This document shows positions 24,419 to 34,010 of a DNA stretch of 64,000 nucleotides, piece by piece. Source of the stretch: a bacterium. Its GTDB lineage: Bacteria > Planctomycetota > UBA1135 > UBA2386. The stretch's first letter is position 1, and the number at the start of each line of letters is the position of its first letter. Under the pieces are notes generated by a model, which was not told the origin of the DNA, ran no database searches, and saw only the letters and a list, made by a program, of their open reading frames with translations. The DNA is taken from NCBI GenBank assembly GCA_030432695.1, contig JAUILN010000001.1:620001-684000 (forward strand), given 5' to 3'. A program made the position numbers and the translations under genes.

Positions 24419-27400
24419 ATGAACAGCATCACGCGCGCGACGGTGCGCACGACCTCGTTTCAAGCGTTGGCCGCGCTCGTGGCCGTGGCGCTGTCTGTTT
24501 CGGAACTCGCCGCGCAGGCGGGGTTGCTCGCTGACATTCGCCCCGGCGCCGTCGACCCGAGTCCGCACTCCGATCCGACCGGCTTCGTGCAGAACGGCTC
24601 GCGGGTGTTCTTCACCGCGAGCGATGCGGTGCACGGCCGGGAACTGTGGGTGGTCGACACTGCCACCGTGCCGCCGCGGCCGACGCTGCTGGCGGACCTC
24701 GCACCCGGTCGGACGGACGCGCTGAGGTCCTTCGATCGGCTGGTGGCGTTCCGCTCCGGAGTGGCCTTCCGCGCGACGACCTCGCCGTCGGGTACGGGCG
24801 GGATCTACTTCAGCGATGGCACGCCGGCCGGCACCTTCCCGCTGATCGAGGGAGTGGTGGTCGACGACCTCGTCAACCGCTTCCTGATCTCCGACGGCGC
24901 GCGCCTGTGGTTCCTGGCGCAGCGACCCGACGTCGGGCGCGAGCTGTTCGTCCGCGATGGGACTCCTGCCGGCACCCGACTGGTCGTCGACCTGAATCCC
25001 GGGCCGGCAGATGGTCTCTCGGCGCTCGGGTTCCTGGTGAGCGATGGTTCGTCCTGCTGGTTCGGGGGGGACGACGGGGTCCACGGCGACGAGCTGTGGA
25101 TCACCGATGGCACTACTGCGGGGACGCGGCTGGTCGCCGACGTCGAACCGGGCGTGGCGGCAGCGCGGGTGCGGGGTATCGGGATGATCGGCAACGAGCT
25201 GTTGTTCCATGCCGTCGGGGCGTCGTTCGGCCGGGGCAGCAACGGGCTGTGGATCAGCGACGGCACGGCTCTGGGTACGCGCCGGCTGTTCGTGGGTGAT
25301 GTCGTTGCCACCGAAGCCGTGCCACTCGGCCGTGGCTGGGTGTTCGTCGCGCGGGAAGCCATAACGGGCGAGGAGCCATGGGTGACCGACGGGACCCTGC
25401 AGGGCACCAGGCCGCTCGGCGACCTGCGGGTGAGCGTCGAGGGCAGCGGAGTCCGCGACCTCGTGCAGTGGCAGGGCGAGGTGTGGTTCAGCGCCGACGA
25501 TGGCATCCACGGGCGTGAGCTGTTCCGGACCGATGGCACTCCGGGCAACACCCGGCTGGCGCTGGACGTCGAGCCCGGCCCCGTCAGTGGAGTCGGGACT
25601 CGTCTCTGGCCCGTCGGCAACCTCCTCGTGTTCGGGCGCGCCGATCGATTCGGCGTGGTCGACATCTGGGCGGTCGATCCGAGCGGCTCCTCGGCGTTCG
25701 AACTCGTGGATCCGCCGCGGTCACGGGACGGCCTGAACGACGAATGGCTCGCCTTCGCGGGCCTCGTGGGGCTGGGGCAGAACCTCTGGTTCGGCGCCAA
25801 CCACGCGGTCGCCGGTCGCGAGATCTGGTCGACCGACGGGACCACCAACGGCACGCGGTTGCTCTTCGACGTCGCCCAGTCCGTGCCTGGTTCGGATCCG
25901 GGCGAGGTCCTGGTCGACACCGGGCTGCGGTCGTGGTTCCTCGCCGACGACGGGGTCCACGGCCGCGAGCCGTGGATCACCGACGGCACCGCAGCCGGCA
26001 CGAGTCTGTGGGCCGACCTGACCCCTGGGCCGGCAGGCTCCGAGTTGGCGGCGACGGTCGCTGGGGACCGGGTCTACTGGGTGGGCGGCGCGGAACTGTT
26101 CTCCACCGATCTCCTGGGTGGCGACCGGCAGGTGCTGGTGAGCGGAGGGGCCTTCGGCGGCGAGATCGCGGTGGCCGGTGACCGGCTGTTCTTCGCGCGG
26201 CCGCACGAGTTGTGGTCCACGGATCTCGGCACCGGCAGCGTGCAGCGCATCCACGTCTTCCCGCCGGTCCGTTCCCCGCAGCCGTGGAACTTCGTGGCGA
26301 CCGACCACGAGCTGTACTTCCTGGCCGACGGCGGATCGAACGGTGGTGGCCCCGGGGTCTGGTTCAGTGACGGCACGGCGGCCGGCGCTCGGCGGGTGCT
26401 CGAAGTCTACATGCCGCCGTTGCCCTTCGATCCGGACCGCTTCGCGATGGTGCGGCTCGGTCGCTCCGCGGTCCTCGTCCACGCGGAGACCCTCGGGAAC
26501 AACTGGTACGAATTGCTCCGACTCGATGCCGGGGCGCCGACTCGACTGACCGCGTACCGCGGGATCAACGGTCCGCTGGAACTCGAACCGATGGGCGACC
26601 GCGTGTGGTTCAACCTGTCGGCCGATTCGTTCGGCGACCAGCTCTGGACCACCGACGGCACGGTCGCCGGTCTGAGTCGGATCGCGACCTTCCCCCGACT
26701 CGGCGGGACGGCAAGTGGCCGGCCCGAGCAACTGACCGCAGCCGGCGATCGACTGTTCTTCGTCCGGGACGACGGCATCTCCGGACGCGAACTCTGGGTC
26801 AGCGACGGCACGGCCGCCGGCACCCGGCTGACCCGCGATCTGCTGCCGGGTCCTCTCGCGTCCGATCCTTCCGGACTCGTCGCGCTCGGGTCGAGTGCGC
26901 AGATCGTGTTCGCGGCCAACGGCGAGCAGGGTCGCGAGCTGTTCCGCTCCGACGGGACGACCGCGGGCACGGTGCTGGCCGTCGACACGGTTGCCGGCCC
27001 AGCATCCGCCGAGGCGCTCCCGGTCGGCATCGTCGCCGCGTCGCTGCTGTTCCACGCCCTCGACCCCGCGGTCGGCCGCGAGCCTCGGGCGGTGCCGTTG
27101 GCCGCGCTCGCCGCGCCCTGGCTGGTCCGTTCGTTCGGTGGTGGCTGCTCCGGCGGTGCCGGCCGCGACCGACCGGAGCTCGCCACGGCGGGCACCCCGA
27201 CGCTCGGCGACGCGCGCTTCGCGCTGACCCTGGACCATGCCGCCCCGAACGCGGCTTCGGCGCTGCTGATCGATCCAGGGGTCCGCCTGTTCAGCCCGTC
27301 GGGTTGCGGGCTGTGGCTGGCGGGTGCGGTGGTGAACGTGCCGCGAAGCACGGGCGGGCAGGGCGCGGCGCAGCTCGGTCTGCCGGTGCCGACCGATCCC

Positions 27401-27511
27401 GCGCTCGTGGGGCTCCTGCTCCACGCGCAATGGCTGGTCGCGGATACCGGCGGAGGGCTGCTCGGCCAGGCCAGTGCCAGCAATGCGCTGCAGGTCGTCG
27501 TCGGGAGGTAG
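24419..27511 (+). CDS. Giant secreted ELWxxDGT-repeat protein, copy 2
   Basis: The protein is 1030 aa with signal peptide residues about 10-32 (cleavage near LAAQA). The mature N-terminus (LLADIRPGAVDPSPHSDPTG) and the order of repeats mirror copy 1, so the two arose by tandem duplication. Typical units are ELWVVDT, ELFVRDGTPAGT, ELWITDGTTAGT, EIWSTDGTTNGT, EPWITDGTAAGT and ELWVSDGTAAGT. Both copies share the unusual central LFSTDLLGGDRQ unit. The C-terminal ~125 residues (about 905-1030) form the shared module (SFGGGCSGG, PTLGDARFALTL, PTDPALVGLLLHAQW). There is no enzyme motif. The 56-nt gap from copy 1 holds no obvious terminator. Confidence 0.9.
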   Translation: MNSITRATVRTTSFQALAALVAVALSVSELAAQAGLLADIRPGAVDPSPHSDPTGFVQNGSRVFFTASDAVHGRELWVVDTATVPPRPTLLADLAPGRTDALRSFDRLVAFRSGVAFRATTSPSGTGGIYFSDGTPAGTFPLIEGVVVDDLVNRFLISDGARLWFLAQRPDVGRELFVRDGTPAGTRLVVDLNPGPADGLSALGFLVSDGSSCWFGGDDGVHGDELWITDGTTAGTRLVADVEPGVAAARVRGIGMIGNELLFHAVGASFGRGSNGLWISDGTALGTRRLFVGDVVATEAVPLGRGWVFVAREAITGEEPWVTDGTLQGTRPLGDLRVSVEGSGVRDLVQWQGEVWFSADDGIHGRELFRTDGTPGNTRLALDVEPGPVSGVGTRLWPVGNLLVFGRADRFGVVDIWAVDPSGSSAFELVDPPRSRDGLNDEWLAFAGLVGLGQNLWFGANHAVAGREIWSTDGTTNGTRLLFDVAQSVPGSDPGEVLVDTGLRSWFLADDGVHGREPWITDGTAAGTSLWADLTPGPAGSELAATVAGDRVYWVGGAELFSTDLLGGDRQVLVSGGAFGGEIAVAGDRLFFARPHELWSTDLGTGSVQRIHVFPPVRSPQPWNFVATDHELYFLADGGSNGGGPGVWFSDGTAAGARRVLEVYMPPLPFDPDRFAMVRLGRSAVLVHAETLGNNWYELLRLDAGAPTRLTAYRGINGPLELEPMGDRVWFNLSADSFGDQLWTTDGTVAGLSRIATFPRLGGTASGRPEQLTAAGDRLFFVRDDGISGRELWVSDGTAAGTRLTRDLLPGPLASDPSGLVALGSSAQIVFAANGEQGRELFRSDGTTAGTVLAVDTVAGPASAEALPVGIVAASLLFHALDPAVGREPRAVPLAALAAPWLVRSFGGGCSGGAGRDRPELATAGTPTLGDARFALTLDHAAPNAASALLIDPGVRLFSPSGCGLWLAGAVVNVPRSTGGQGAAQLGLPVPTDPALVGLLLHAQWLVADTGGGLLGQASASNALQVVVGR

Positions 27512-27538
27512 GCGACGCCGTGGCCACCGCGGACCGTC

Positions 27539-30058
27539 TCAGCGGTCCATGGCCGCGGCTTGCTCGAGGTATGCATCGAGCTTGCGCGGTCGGCGACCTT
27601 GTGGCGTGGCGTAGTTGCGCTCCAGAGTGAGCAGCGTGCGGGCACCGCCGTGTGTGGCGAGCCAATCCATCATCAGGTGGCCGGCCAGGCTCAGTCGGCT
27701 TCGCGGGCTGGCGATCGGCCAGGCGCTCGCGGCGAGTGCCAATCCATCCTGGCGGTGTCTCGCGAGTTCTTCATGGGCACCGTCGACGGCGGCGACGTCG
27801 CCGAGCAGCGCGTTGGCTCGGAGGCGGACTTCGGTCACCGCCGGGTAGTGGCGCGGCGGTCGGAAAGCCCGATCGAGGACCTGCAGCGCATCTCGTACGA
27901 TGCCGGCGGCTGCGTGGTGGTCCTGGTCGTCGAGGACGCTCTGGGCCTGCTCCAGGAGGCTCCAGGACAGCAGGAGGAGGTTGGCGGCTTCATGCGGTTC
28001 GAGTGCGGCGGCTCGGCGTGCGGCCGCGGTGGCCTCGACGGAGCGCGATGGGCCGTCGTGGCCGACGCGACGGACCAGCCTGAATCGACGGAGCACCTCC
28101 GCCCGGACCCGCCACGATGCGGCGTCGTTCGGTCGTCGCGCGCACAGCGCCAGCGACAGCCGGTCACATTCCTCGACCAGCGCGACGCAGCGCTCGGGCT
28201 CGACCTGCCAGGCCTGCAAGGACATCGCCATTTCCAACAGCCCGTCGCAGAGATGGCCGATGCGTGCGGCATCGTCAGCGTCGAGGTCGGCGGCGCGGCG
28301 CAGCAGGTCGACACCTTGCAGCAGCGAGTGCAGCGCTTCCGGCTGTGCCTGGGCGCGCTCGTCGACCGCGCTGATCCGCAGCGCGCGGCCGATCCTCAGG
28401 TAGCCGAACCCGACGTTGCTGACCCGAGTCGGATGCTCGGGCTGCGCGGCGAGCAGCCGCTCATCGAGAGCCAGCGCTTCACGGAAGGATGCGAGCGCGG
28501 TTTCGTGGGCATAGTCGTTGGCCCAGGAGTCGCCGACGAGGATCAGCGCGTGGGCCAGCGAGGCGAGATCCCGGTGATCGGGCCGCGGACCCCCGGTCAG
28601 CACCCGGAGCAACTGCACCGCCTCCTCGGCGAGCGCGCGCCCGAGCTCGAGATCGCCCTGGCGGATCGCGAGCCCCGCGATCGCATCGCACATCGCGGCG
28701 AAATGGCGGTCGACTTCGCGGTTCGGCGGGGTGGCCGAGCGTTGGGCGCGAAGGTTCGAGAGCAGCGCCGTGGCTCGCTGCACGCGTTCGCCGACCTCGC
28801 CGCCGAGGCTCTCGGCCTCGCCCTCGGCCTGCAGCAGCGTGTCGAGTTCCGATCGCATCGCTGCGGCGTGGCCAGCCGCGCGTTGCGCCTCGACGTGCCG
28901 TGTCCACGCAGTCGCACCCCAGACCGTGGCGACGAGCAGGGTCGTGCCGAGCGAGAGCGACAGGGCGACCGCGGCGGTGTGGGCGCGCAGCCAGGTGCGG
29001 AGGCGACGCAAGGTGCCGGCCGGGCGCACCGACACGTCACGGCCCTCGCGGAGCGAACGGAGGTCGTCGGCGAGGCGGGCGGCGCTCTGGTAGCGCTGCG
29101 CCGGATCGTGGGCGAGCGCTGCCTCGACGACTGCCTGGAGGCCCGCACCGAACTGCCGAGGCAGGCGCGGCAGCGGCTCAGCCAGGGGCCGACGCTCGGC
29201 GGGATAGGGACGCTGGAAGGTCAGGCACTCGAGCAACACCACGCCGAGGCTGTAGACGTCGGAGGCGGGGGACGGCACCGCACCGTCGCGCGACAGTTCC
29301 GGCGCGGTGTAGACCGGAGTGCCGAGCTGACCGGAGCGGCTACGGAGTTCGTCGCTGTCCTGGAGCCAAGCGAGGCCGAAGTCGATCAGCACCGGTTGAC
29401 CGTTGGCACGGACCAGGATGTTGGCGGGCTTGACGTCGCGGTGCACGACTCCGGCCTGGTGGGCGGCGTGCAGCGTGCGGGCCAGGCGCTCCACGAACAG
29501 CAGCAGAGTGGCGTGTTCCCCGCGGGCGGATTGCTGGGCCGGGATCACCAGGGGCGGCGAGGCACGCTCCGCGGCATCCGCGAGCAGGCGGTCGAGCGAG
29601 CGGCCGTTGATCCACGGCATCACCAGGAAGGGGGCGCCCGCTTCGAAGCCGACGTCGTGGACCGGGCACAGGCCGTCGTCGTCGATCCGTCCGGTGATCG
29701 CCGCCTCACGCACCAGCCGATCCCGCCACTCCGGACTCAGGGCGCGTAGCCCGGCGAGGACCTTGACTGCGACCTTCCGGTCGAGGGCGGTGTCCTCGGC
29801 GACGTAGACTTCGCCGAAGCCGCCGCGACCCAGCGACGCCAGCACCCGGTAGCGCCCGCCGAGCAGGCGACCGGATGCCAGTTGGCCGGTCGGTTCCGGC
29901 GTGTCGTCCGGTCCGACCAGGCGCTGGTACTCCTCGACGACGAGTGCGCCGTCGTCGGGGAATTCCGCGAGATAGCGCTCGATCGGCCGCAGTCCGCCCG
30001 ACGCGAGGTCGCGCTCGACCAGGGCCAGGAACTTGAGAGCTGCGAGATCGGCGTGCAT
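27539..30058 (-). CDS. Transmembrane Ser/Thr protein kinase with helical C-terminal half
   Basis: The protein is 839 aa from the ATG at 30058. A short N-terminal domain (about 1-60) precedes the kinase domain at about 70-345: glycine loop GRGGFG 77-82, Lys99 (VAVK), HRD 206-208 (HRDVKPAN), DFG 226-228, APE 252-254. All are intact. There is one membrane helix at about 361-384. Residues about 395-839 are helical, with weak TPR-like units (ALASFREALALDERLLAAQ). An ECF sigma gene begins divergently only ~43 nt away, unlike pairs 1 and 3 where sigma precedes kinase in one operon. It converges with the ELWxxDGT gene across 27 nt. Confidence 0.93.
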   Translation of the reverse strand: MHADLAALKFLALVERDLASGGLRPIERYLAEFPDDGALVVEEYQRLVGPDDTPEPTGQLASGRLLGGRYRVLASLGRGGFGEVYVAEDTALDRKVAVKVLAGLRALSPEWRDRLVREAAITGRIDDDGLCPVHDVGFEAGAPFLVMPWINGRSLDRLLADAAERASPPLVIPAQQSARGEHATLLLFVERLARTLHAAHQAGVVHRDVKPANILVRANGQPVLIDFGLAWLQDSDELRSRSGQLGTPVYTAPELSRDGAVPSPASDVYSLGVVLLECLTFQRPYPAERRPLAEPLPRLPRQFGAGLQAVVEAALAHDPAQRYQSAARLADDLRSLREGRDVSVRPAGTLRRLRTWLRAHTAAVALSLSLGTTLLVATVWGATAWTRHVEAQRAAGHAAAMRSELDTLLQAEGEAESLGGEVGERVQRATALLSNLRAQRSATPPNREVDRHFAAMCDAIAGLAIRQGDLELGRALAEEAVQLLRVLTGGPRPDHRDLASLAHALILVGDSWANDYAHETALASFREALALDERLLAAQPEHPTRVSNVGFGYLRIGRALRISAVDERAQAQPEALHSLLQGVDLLRRAADLDADDAARIGHLCDGLLEMAMSLQAWQVEPERCVALVEECDRLSLALCARRPNDAASWRVRAEVLRRFRLVRRVGHDGPSRSVEATAAARRAAALEPHEAANLLLLSWSLLEQAQSVLDDQDHHAAAGIVRDALQVLDRAFRPPRHYPAVTEVRLRANALLGDVAAVDGAHEELARHRQDGLALAASAWPIASPRSRLSLAGHLMMDWLATHGGARTLLTLERNYATPQGRRPRKLDAYLEQAAAMDR

Positions 30059-30101
30059 AGTCCGGGTGCGCCACGGTGGAGTGCGTCCGGGCGCATTCGA
30101 A

Positions 30102-30794
30102 GTGGACTCATCTTCCTCGGCCCCAGCTTGCTCTGGGAATCCCGCCCAACCAGACCCTTCGGGGAAGGACTCCCGGAACCCGGCCTCGAAGGCGATCCGT
30201 GGCCTGGTCGAGGGCGACGCGGAGGCTCTGGAGCGCGTCGCCGAATGGCTCGGTCCGCTGATGGTGACCTGGGCCCGGTTGCATCTGGGCGCCAGGGTCC
30301 GCGACGGGCTGTGTGCCGAGGACCTGGTGCAGGAGACCTGGGTGGCGATCCTGCCCGAACTGCCGCGGCTCAGGCCGGTGCCCGGCGAACGCGAGCGCTT
30401 CACCCCGGCATTGCTCGGGCTGGCCAAGCGGATCCTTCGCAACAAGCTGGTCGATGCGCGGCGGCGCGAGCTACGCCGCAGGGTCCAATCGCTGCCGCCC
30501 TCCGACCGCTCCGGACCGCTGCCCGCCGACGACCGCTCGGGCCCGGTCACCCGCGCGCTGCGCAGCGAGCGGCGCCGGAGCGTGCAGGATGCGCTGGATC
30601 GGTTGGGCACGCGCGAGCGCGAGCTGTTCGTGCGGCGGATCTTCGAAGGCGCGGGGCTCGAGGAACTCGCGAACGACTACGGCATGACGCGCGACGCGGT
30701 CATCAAGGCGCGGCAGCGCACCCGGGCGCGGCTGGCGAGGTATCTCACCGCGGAACTGCTCGACGTGCTGGTGGACGGCGCGCCCGACTCGTGA
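30102..30794 (+). CDS. ECF-type RNA polymerase sigma factor, divergent from its kinase
   Basis: The start is uncertain. The open frame runs back to a TTG at 30033, overlapping the kinase gene, with GTG codons at 30066, 30081 and 30102; 30102 (230 aa) avoids the overlap. Region 2 spans about residues 45-125 (CAEDLVQETWVAILPEL, FTPALLGLAKRILRNKLVDARRR). A Ser/Pro/Asp-rich linker follows, then region 4 at about 165-220 (DALDRLGTRERELFVRRIFEGAGLEELANDYGM, split by turns). It fits the ECF sigma factors linked to planctomycete kinases. No anti-sigma gene is present. The tight divergent spacing leaves almost no room for two separate promoters. Confidence 0.83.
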   Translation: MDSSSSAPACSGNPAQPDPSGKDSRNPASKAIRGLVEGDAEALERVAEWLGPLMVTWARLHLGARVRDGLCAEDLVQETWVAILPELPRLRPVPGERERFTPALLGLAKRILRNKLVDARRRELRRRVQSLPPSDRSGPLPADDRSGPVTRALRSERRRSVQDALDRLGTRERELFVRRIFEGAGLEELANDYGMTRDAVIKARQRTRARLARYLTAELLDVLVDGAPDS

Positions 30795-30813
30795 TGCCCG
30801 GGCCCGCCGCGCG

Positions 30814-32643
30814 TCAGTCGAGATGCGCCGCGTCGCTGTCGCCCATCTCCACGCCGCCCGCGGGGAAGTACTCGCTCCAGCGCCGGTCCACCGTCCGCGC
30901 GGTGTCGGGGTCGCAGAACAGCTCCTCGGGGTAGCTCGGCTTCATCCGCGCGTCGATCACGATCGGCGGGGTGTAGACCTGCTGGTGGCGGACGGTGCGT
31001 TGGGCCTTCGCGACCAGGTCCGCGGCCGGTTCGAAGCGGGTGAAGGTGGTCCAGAGGAAGTTCATCGACGAGCGCGCGGCCTTCTCGGCATCGTCCACCA
31101 GCACCACCAGCGGCCAGTCGCGGAGCCCGTCGGCGGCGGCGAGGTCCTGGGCAGCACCGCGGTAGTCCGCGAACGAGCGGCCCGAGACGCAGAGGCAACC
31201 TGGGCAGAACACCGCCGCGCGGTCGAAGCCCGACGGCAGCGCGCCCTGGAACACCGTGGGAAGCTCGCGCACCGGATCACCGAGCCCGAGCAGCACGCCC
31301 TTGCTGCCCTCGTTCACCTCGGGACCGGCGTAGTCCAGCGTGTCCATCGACAGGTTGCCGAACACGTAGAGGTCGGTCTCGAACCGGCAGCGCGCGAGGA
31401 CGTGGGCCAGGGTCGCCTTGAAGTCCTTCAGGTCCACCGGCCGGTCGGTGAGCAGCAGGAACTTGGTCAGCGACAGCTGGCCCTCGCCGAGGATGCGGAA
31501 CGCCTCCTTCATCGCCTCGCGCTTGTAGCGCTCCTCGACCACCGCGGCGGCGAGCGCGTGGTAGCCGGTCTCGCCGTAGCTCCACAGTTCCTTCACCGCC
31601 GGCATCACCACGTGGATCAGCGGCTTCAGGAGTTCCTGGAGGTAGTCGCCGAGGAAGAAGTCCTCCTGGCGAGGCTTGCCGACCACGGTCGCGGCGCAGA
31701 TCGGATCGCGGCGGCGCAGCAGCGCCTTCACGTCCATGTACGGGTAGTCGTGCTCGAGGCTGTAGTAGCCGTAGTGGTCGCCGAACGGACCTTCGGGCCG
31801 CCGTGCGCCGGGTGCCACCTCGCCGACGATCACGAACTCGCAGGTCCCGGCGACCGGCAGCGGGCCGGCCGGATTGCGCGCCATCGGGAAGCGGCGACCG
31901 AGGACCAGCGACGCCAGCAGGATCTCCGGCACGTTCTCGGGCAAGGGCGCGATCGCCGACAGGATCATCCCGGGCGGCCCACCGATGTGGACGTTGACCG
32001 GCATCGGTCGGCCCTGCTGCTCGTAGGCCTGCAGGTGGAAGCCGCCGCCCTTGCCGATCTGCACGTGCAGGCCGCAGGTCCGGTCGTCGAAGCGCTGGAT
32101 CCGATACATGCCCAGGTTCGGACCGAGGCCGTCGGGGTGCTCGGTGTAGACCAGCGGCAGGGTCACGAACCGGCCACCGTCGCGGGCCCAGGTGCGCAGC
32201 AGTGGCAGTCGGTCGAGACCGGGCGGCGTGTCCACGACCTCGGTGACCGGTCCGCGTGCGGCGAGCCTGCGTCCGACCTTGGCCAGCTGCCACAGGGCGT
32301 CGCGCTGCGCCCAGACCTTGCCAGGCGTCGGCGGCAGCATCGTGTGCGGGAACGCTGCGACCCGCTGCACCAGTTGCTCGGGTCGTCTGCCGAACGCCAG
32401 CTCGACGCGGCGCGCGGTGCCGAACAGGTTGGTGACCACCGGCCAGGCCGCGCCCTTCACCCGCTTGAACAGCAGCGCCGGACCGCCGGCGGCGATCACC
32501 CGGCGGTGGACCTCGGCGGCCTCGAGGTCCGGATCGACCTCGGCGTCGATCTCGACCAGCTCGCCGTCACGCCGGTAGATGTCGAGGAGCGCGCGGAGGT
32601 CGAGGAGGCCGGGAGCGGTGTCGAGCGGTGCCGGTACGGTCAT
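30814..32643 (-). CDS. UbiD-family decarboxylase (prenyl-FMN dependent)
   Basis: The 609-aa protein belongs to the UbiD family of reversible, prenylated-FMN-dependent decarboxylases. Evidence is the N-terminal LRALLDIYRRDGELVEIDAEVD, the GPALLFKRVKG segment, LGMYRIQRFD, GGPPGMILSAIAPLP, FVIVGEVAPG, and the hallmark GPFGDHYGYYSLEHDYPYMDV. Length is above the ~490-500 aa of E. coli UbiD because of a C-terminal domain ending in a Cys-containing segment (AVFCPGCLCVSGR). The substrate could be a ubiquinone or menaquinone precursor or another aromatic or unsaturated acid; no ubiX or flavin prenyltransferase is nearby. Its ATG overlaps the lpxB stop (32640-32643), so both are in one operon. Confidence 0.9.
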   Translation of the reverse strand: MTVPAPLDTAPGLLDLRALLDIYRRDGELVEIDAEVDPDLEAAEVHRRVIAAGGPALLFKRVKGAAWPVVTNLFGTARRVELAFGRRPEQLVQRVAAFPHTMLPPTPGKVWAQRDALWQLAKVGRRLAARGPVTEVVDTPPGLDRLPLLRTWARDGGRFVTLPLVYTEHPDGLGPNLGMYRIQRFDDRTCGLHVQIGKGGGFHLQAYEQQGRPMPVNVHIGGPPGMILSAIAPLPENVPEILLASLVLGRRFPMARNPAGPLPVAGTCEFVIVGEVAPGARRPEGPFGDHYGYYSLEHDYPYMDVKALLRRRDPICAATVVGKPRQEDFFLGDYLQELLKPLIHVVMPAVKELWSYGETGYHALAAAVVEERYKREAMKEAFRILGEGQLSLTKFLLLTDRPVDLKDFKATLAHVLARCRFETDLYVFGNLSMDTLDYAGPEVNEGSKGVLLGLGDPVRELPTVFQGALPSGFDRAAVFCPGCLCVSGRSFADYRGAAQDLAAADGLRDWPLVVLVDDAEKAARSSMNFLWTTFTRFEPAADLVAKAQRTVRHQQVYTPPIVIDARMKPSYPEELFCDPDTARTVDRRWSEYFPAGGVEMGDSDAAHLD

Positions 32644-34010
32644 CGTGGCGAAGTGGGTGGGCAGGCGGGCAGGACGAAGGCGGCGGCGCGTGCCGAGGCA
32701 CCCGGCGCGCCGAGGCGCGTTCGCAGGGCGGCGAGGTCTTGGACGCACCGGTCGCGGACCGGCCCGTCGCTCCACAGCGTCCGCAGTCGCTGGCCGGCGG
32801 TCTGCCAGTCGCGCTCCCACTCGATCGCGACCTCGGGAACGATCTCGCGGGCCATGAACAGGTTGGCGGCGCCGAAAAACGGCACCAGGAGGATGTTGTG
32901 GTAGGCCCAGCGGGCGATCGGCCCGTCGACCACGAACACCACGACTGTGGGGGCACCGTGCAGGCAGGACTCGAGCGAGCCGGTGCCCGACTTCACGAGC
33001 GCTGCGCGGCAGCGGCGCAGCCACGGTGCGGGGTCGCCTTCCACCAACTCCACGAGACGGTCGTGGTCGGTCGCCGCGAGGACCTCCTGGATCCGGCTGG
33101 CGCGCTTCGGGTCGCGGTGCGGGATCACCACGCGGAGGCCTCGGTGGACGGCGGCGAGGTCGCGCGCCAGAGCGAGCATCGGCTCGAGGTGCAGCTCGAG
33201 TTCCTTGCGGCGGCTGCCGGGCATCAGCACCAGCAGGTCGGGATCGCGGGACCCGGGAGCGACCGCCTCGAGGTTGCCGGCGGCGGCGAGTTCATCGAGC
33301 AGCGGGTGGCCGACGTAGGCCGAGCGGATCCCCGCGGCGGCGAAGAAGCCCGGCTCGAACGGCAGGATCGTCAGGCTCACGTCGACGGCACGTCGGTAGC
33401 GTCGCATGCGCCACGGGCCCCAGCCCCAGTACTGCGGAGCCACGTAGTGCAGCACCGGGATGCCGCGGCGCTGCGCCGCCTCGGCGAAGACCACGTGCAG
33501 TCCGGGGTAGTCGATCAGCACGACCAGGTCCGGTCGGTCGTCCCGCAACACCCGCAGGAAGGTCGCGACCGCGCGGAGGATCCGCGGCAGGGCCTTGAAG
33601 ACTCCGGCGACCCCGAAGATCGCCTGGCTGCTCAGGTCGAAGTGCACCGGCACGCCGCGGGCCCGGAGGCGGTCACCACCGAACGCGCTGAAGCGGGGTG
33701 GCGCGCGGTCGGGCGTCGCGGCCACGGCGGCGGTGACGGCGTCGACCAGGTGCAGCAGATGTCCCTCGCCCGACGCCTCGCCGCACGACAGCAGCACGTG
33801 GCCGGTGCGGCGGGGCTGCGACGTGACGCGGTCGGCGAGCGCGCTGAGCACGTCGGCCGGCGCGGGCGCCGCGTCCTGCTGGAGCGCCGCCGCGGTCCGC
33901 TGCTGGAGTCGGCGCCGACGGGGCAGGAAGGCCAGCAGGTGGAGCGGGAACACCACCGCGCGCAGCAGTTCCCTGGCGAGGGTCCAGGCGACGACGAGGG
34001 GGATCGGCAT
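32640..34010 (-). CDS. lpxB: Lipid-A-disaccharide synthase
   Basis: The 456-aa peripheral membrane glycosyltransferase joins UDP-diacylglucosamine and lipid X to form the lipid A disaccharide. LpxB features are SCGEASGEGHLLHLVDAV (family SxGExSGD), FGVAGVFKALPRIL, VVLIDYPGLHVVFAE, YVAPQYWGWGPWRMRRYRR, LPFEPGFF, YVGHPLLDEL, VLMPGSRRKELELHL and VKSGTGSLESCLHGAPTVV. The start was taken at the ATG at 34010; the protein has a ~65-residue N-terminal extension relative to E. coli (382 aa). Its presence implies an LPS-type outer membrane. It precedes and overlaps the UbiD-like gene, and a Kdo/WaaP-like kinase homologue lies divergently at 34203. Confidence 0.95.
   Translation of the reverse strand: MPIPLVVAWTLARELLRAVVFPLHLLAFLPRRRRLQQRTAAALQQDAAPAPADVLSALADRVTSQPRRTGHVLLSCGEASGEGHLLHLVDAVTAAVAATPDRAPPRFSAFGGDRLRARGVPVHFDLSSQAIFGVAGVFKALPRILRAVATFLRVLRDDRPDLVVLIDYPGLHVVFAEAAQRRGIPVLHYVAPQYWGWGPWRMRRYRRAVDVSLTILPFEPGFFAAAGIRSAYVGHPLLDELAAAGNLEAVAPGSRDPDLLVLMPGSRRKELELHLEPMLALARDLAAVHRGLRVVIPHRDPKRASRIQEVLAATDHDRLVELVEGDPAPWLRRCRAALVKSGTGSLESCLHGAPTVVVFVVDGPIARWAYHNILLVPFFGAANLFMAREIVPEVAIEWERDWQTAGQRLRTLWSDGPVRDRCVQDLAALRTRLGAPGASARAAAFVLPACPPTSPR

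Noticed and set aside
30033..30101. TTG start at 30033 for the ECF sigma factor
   Set aside because: It would overlap the kinase coding region and adds residues that are not typical of sigma region 2; not excluded, but 30102 is preferred.
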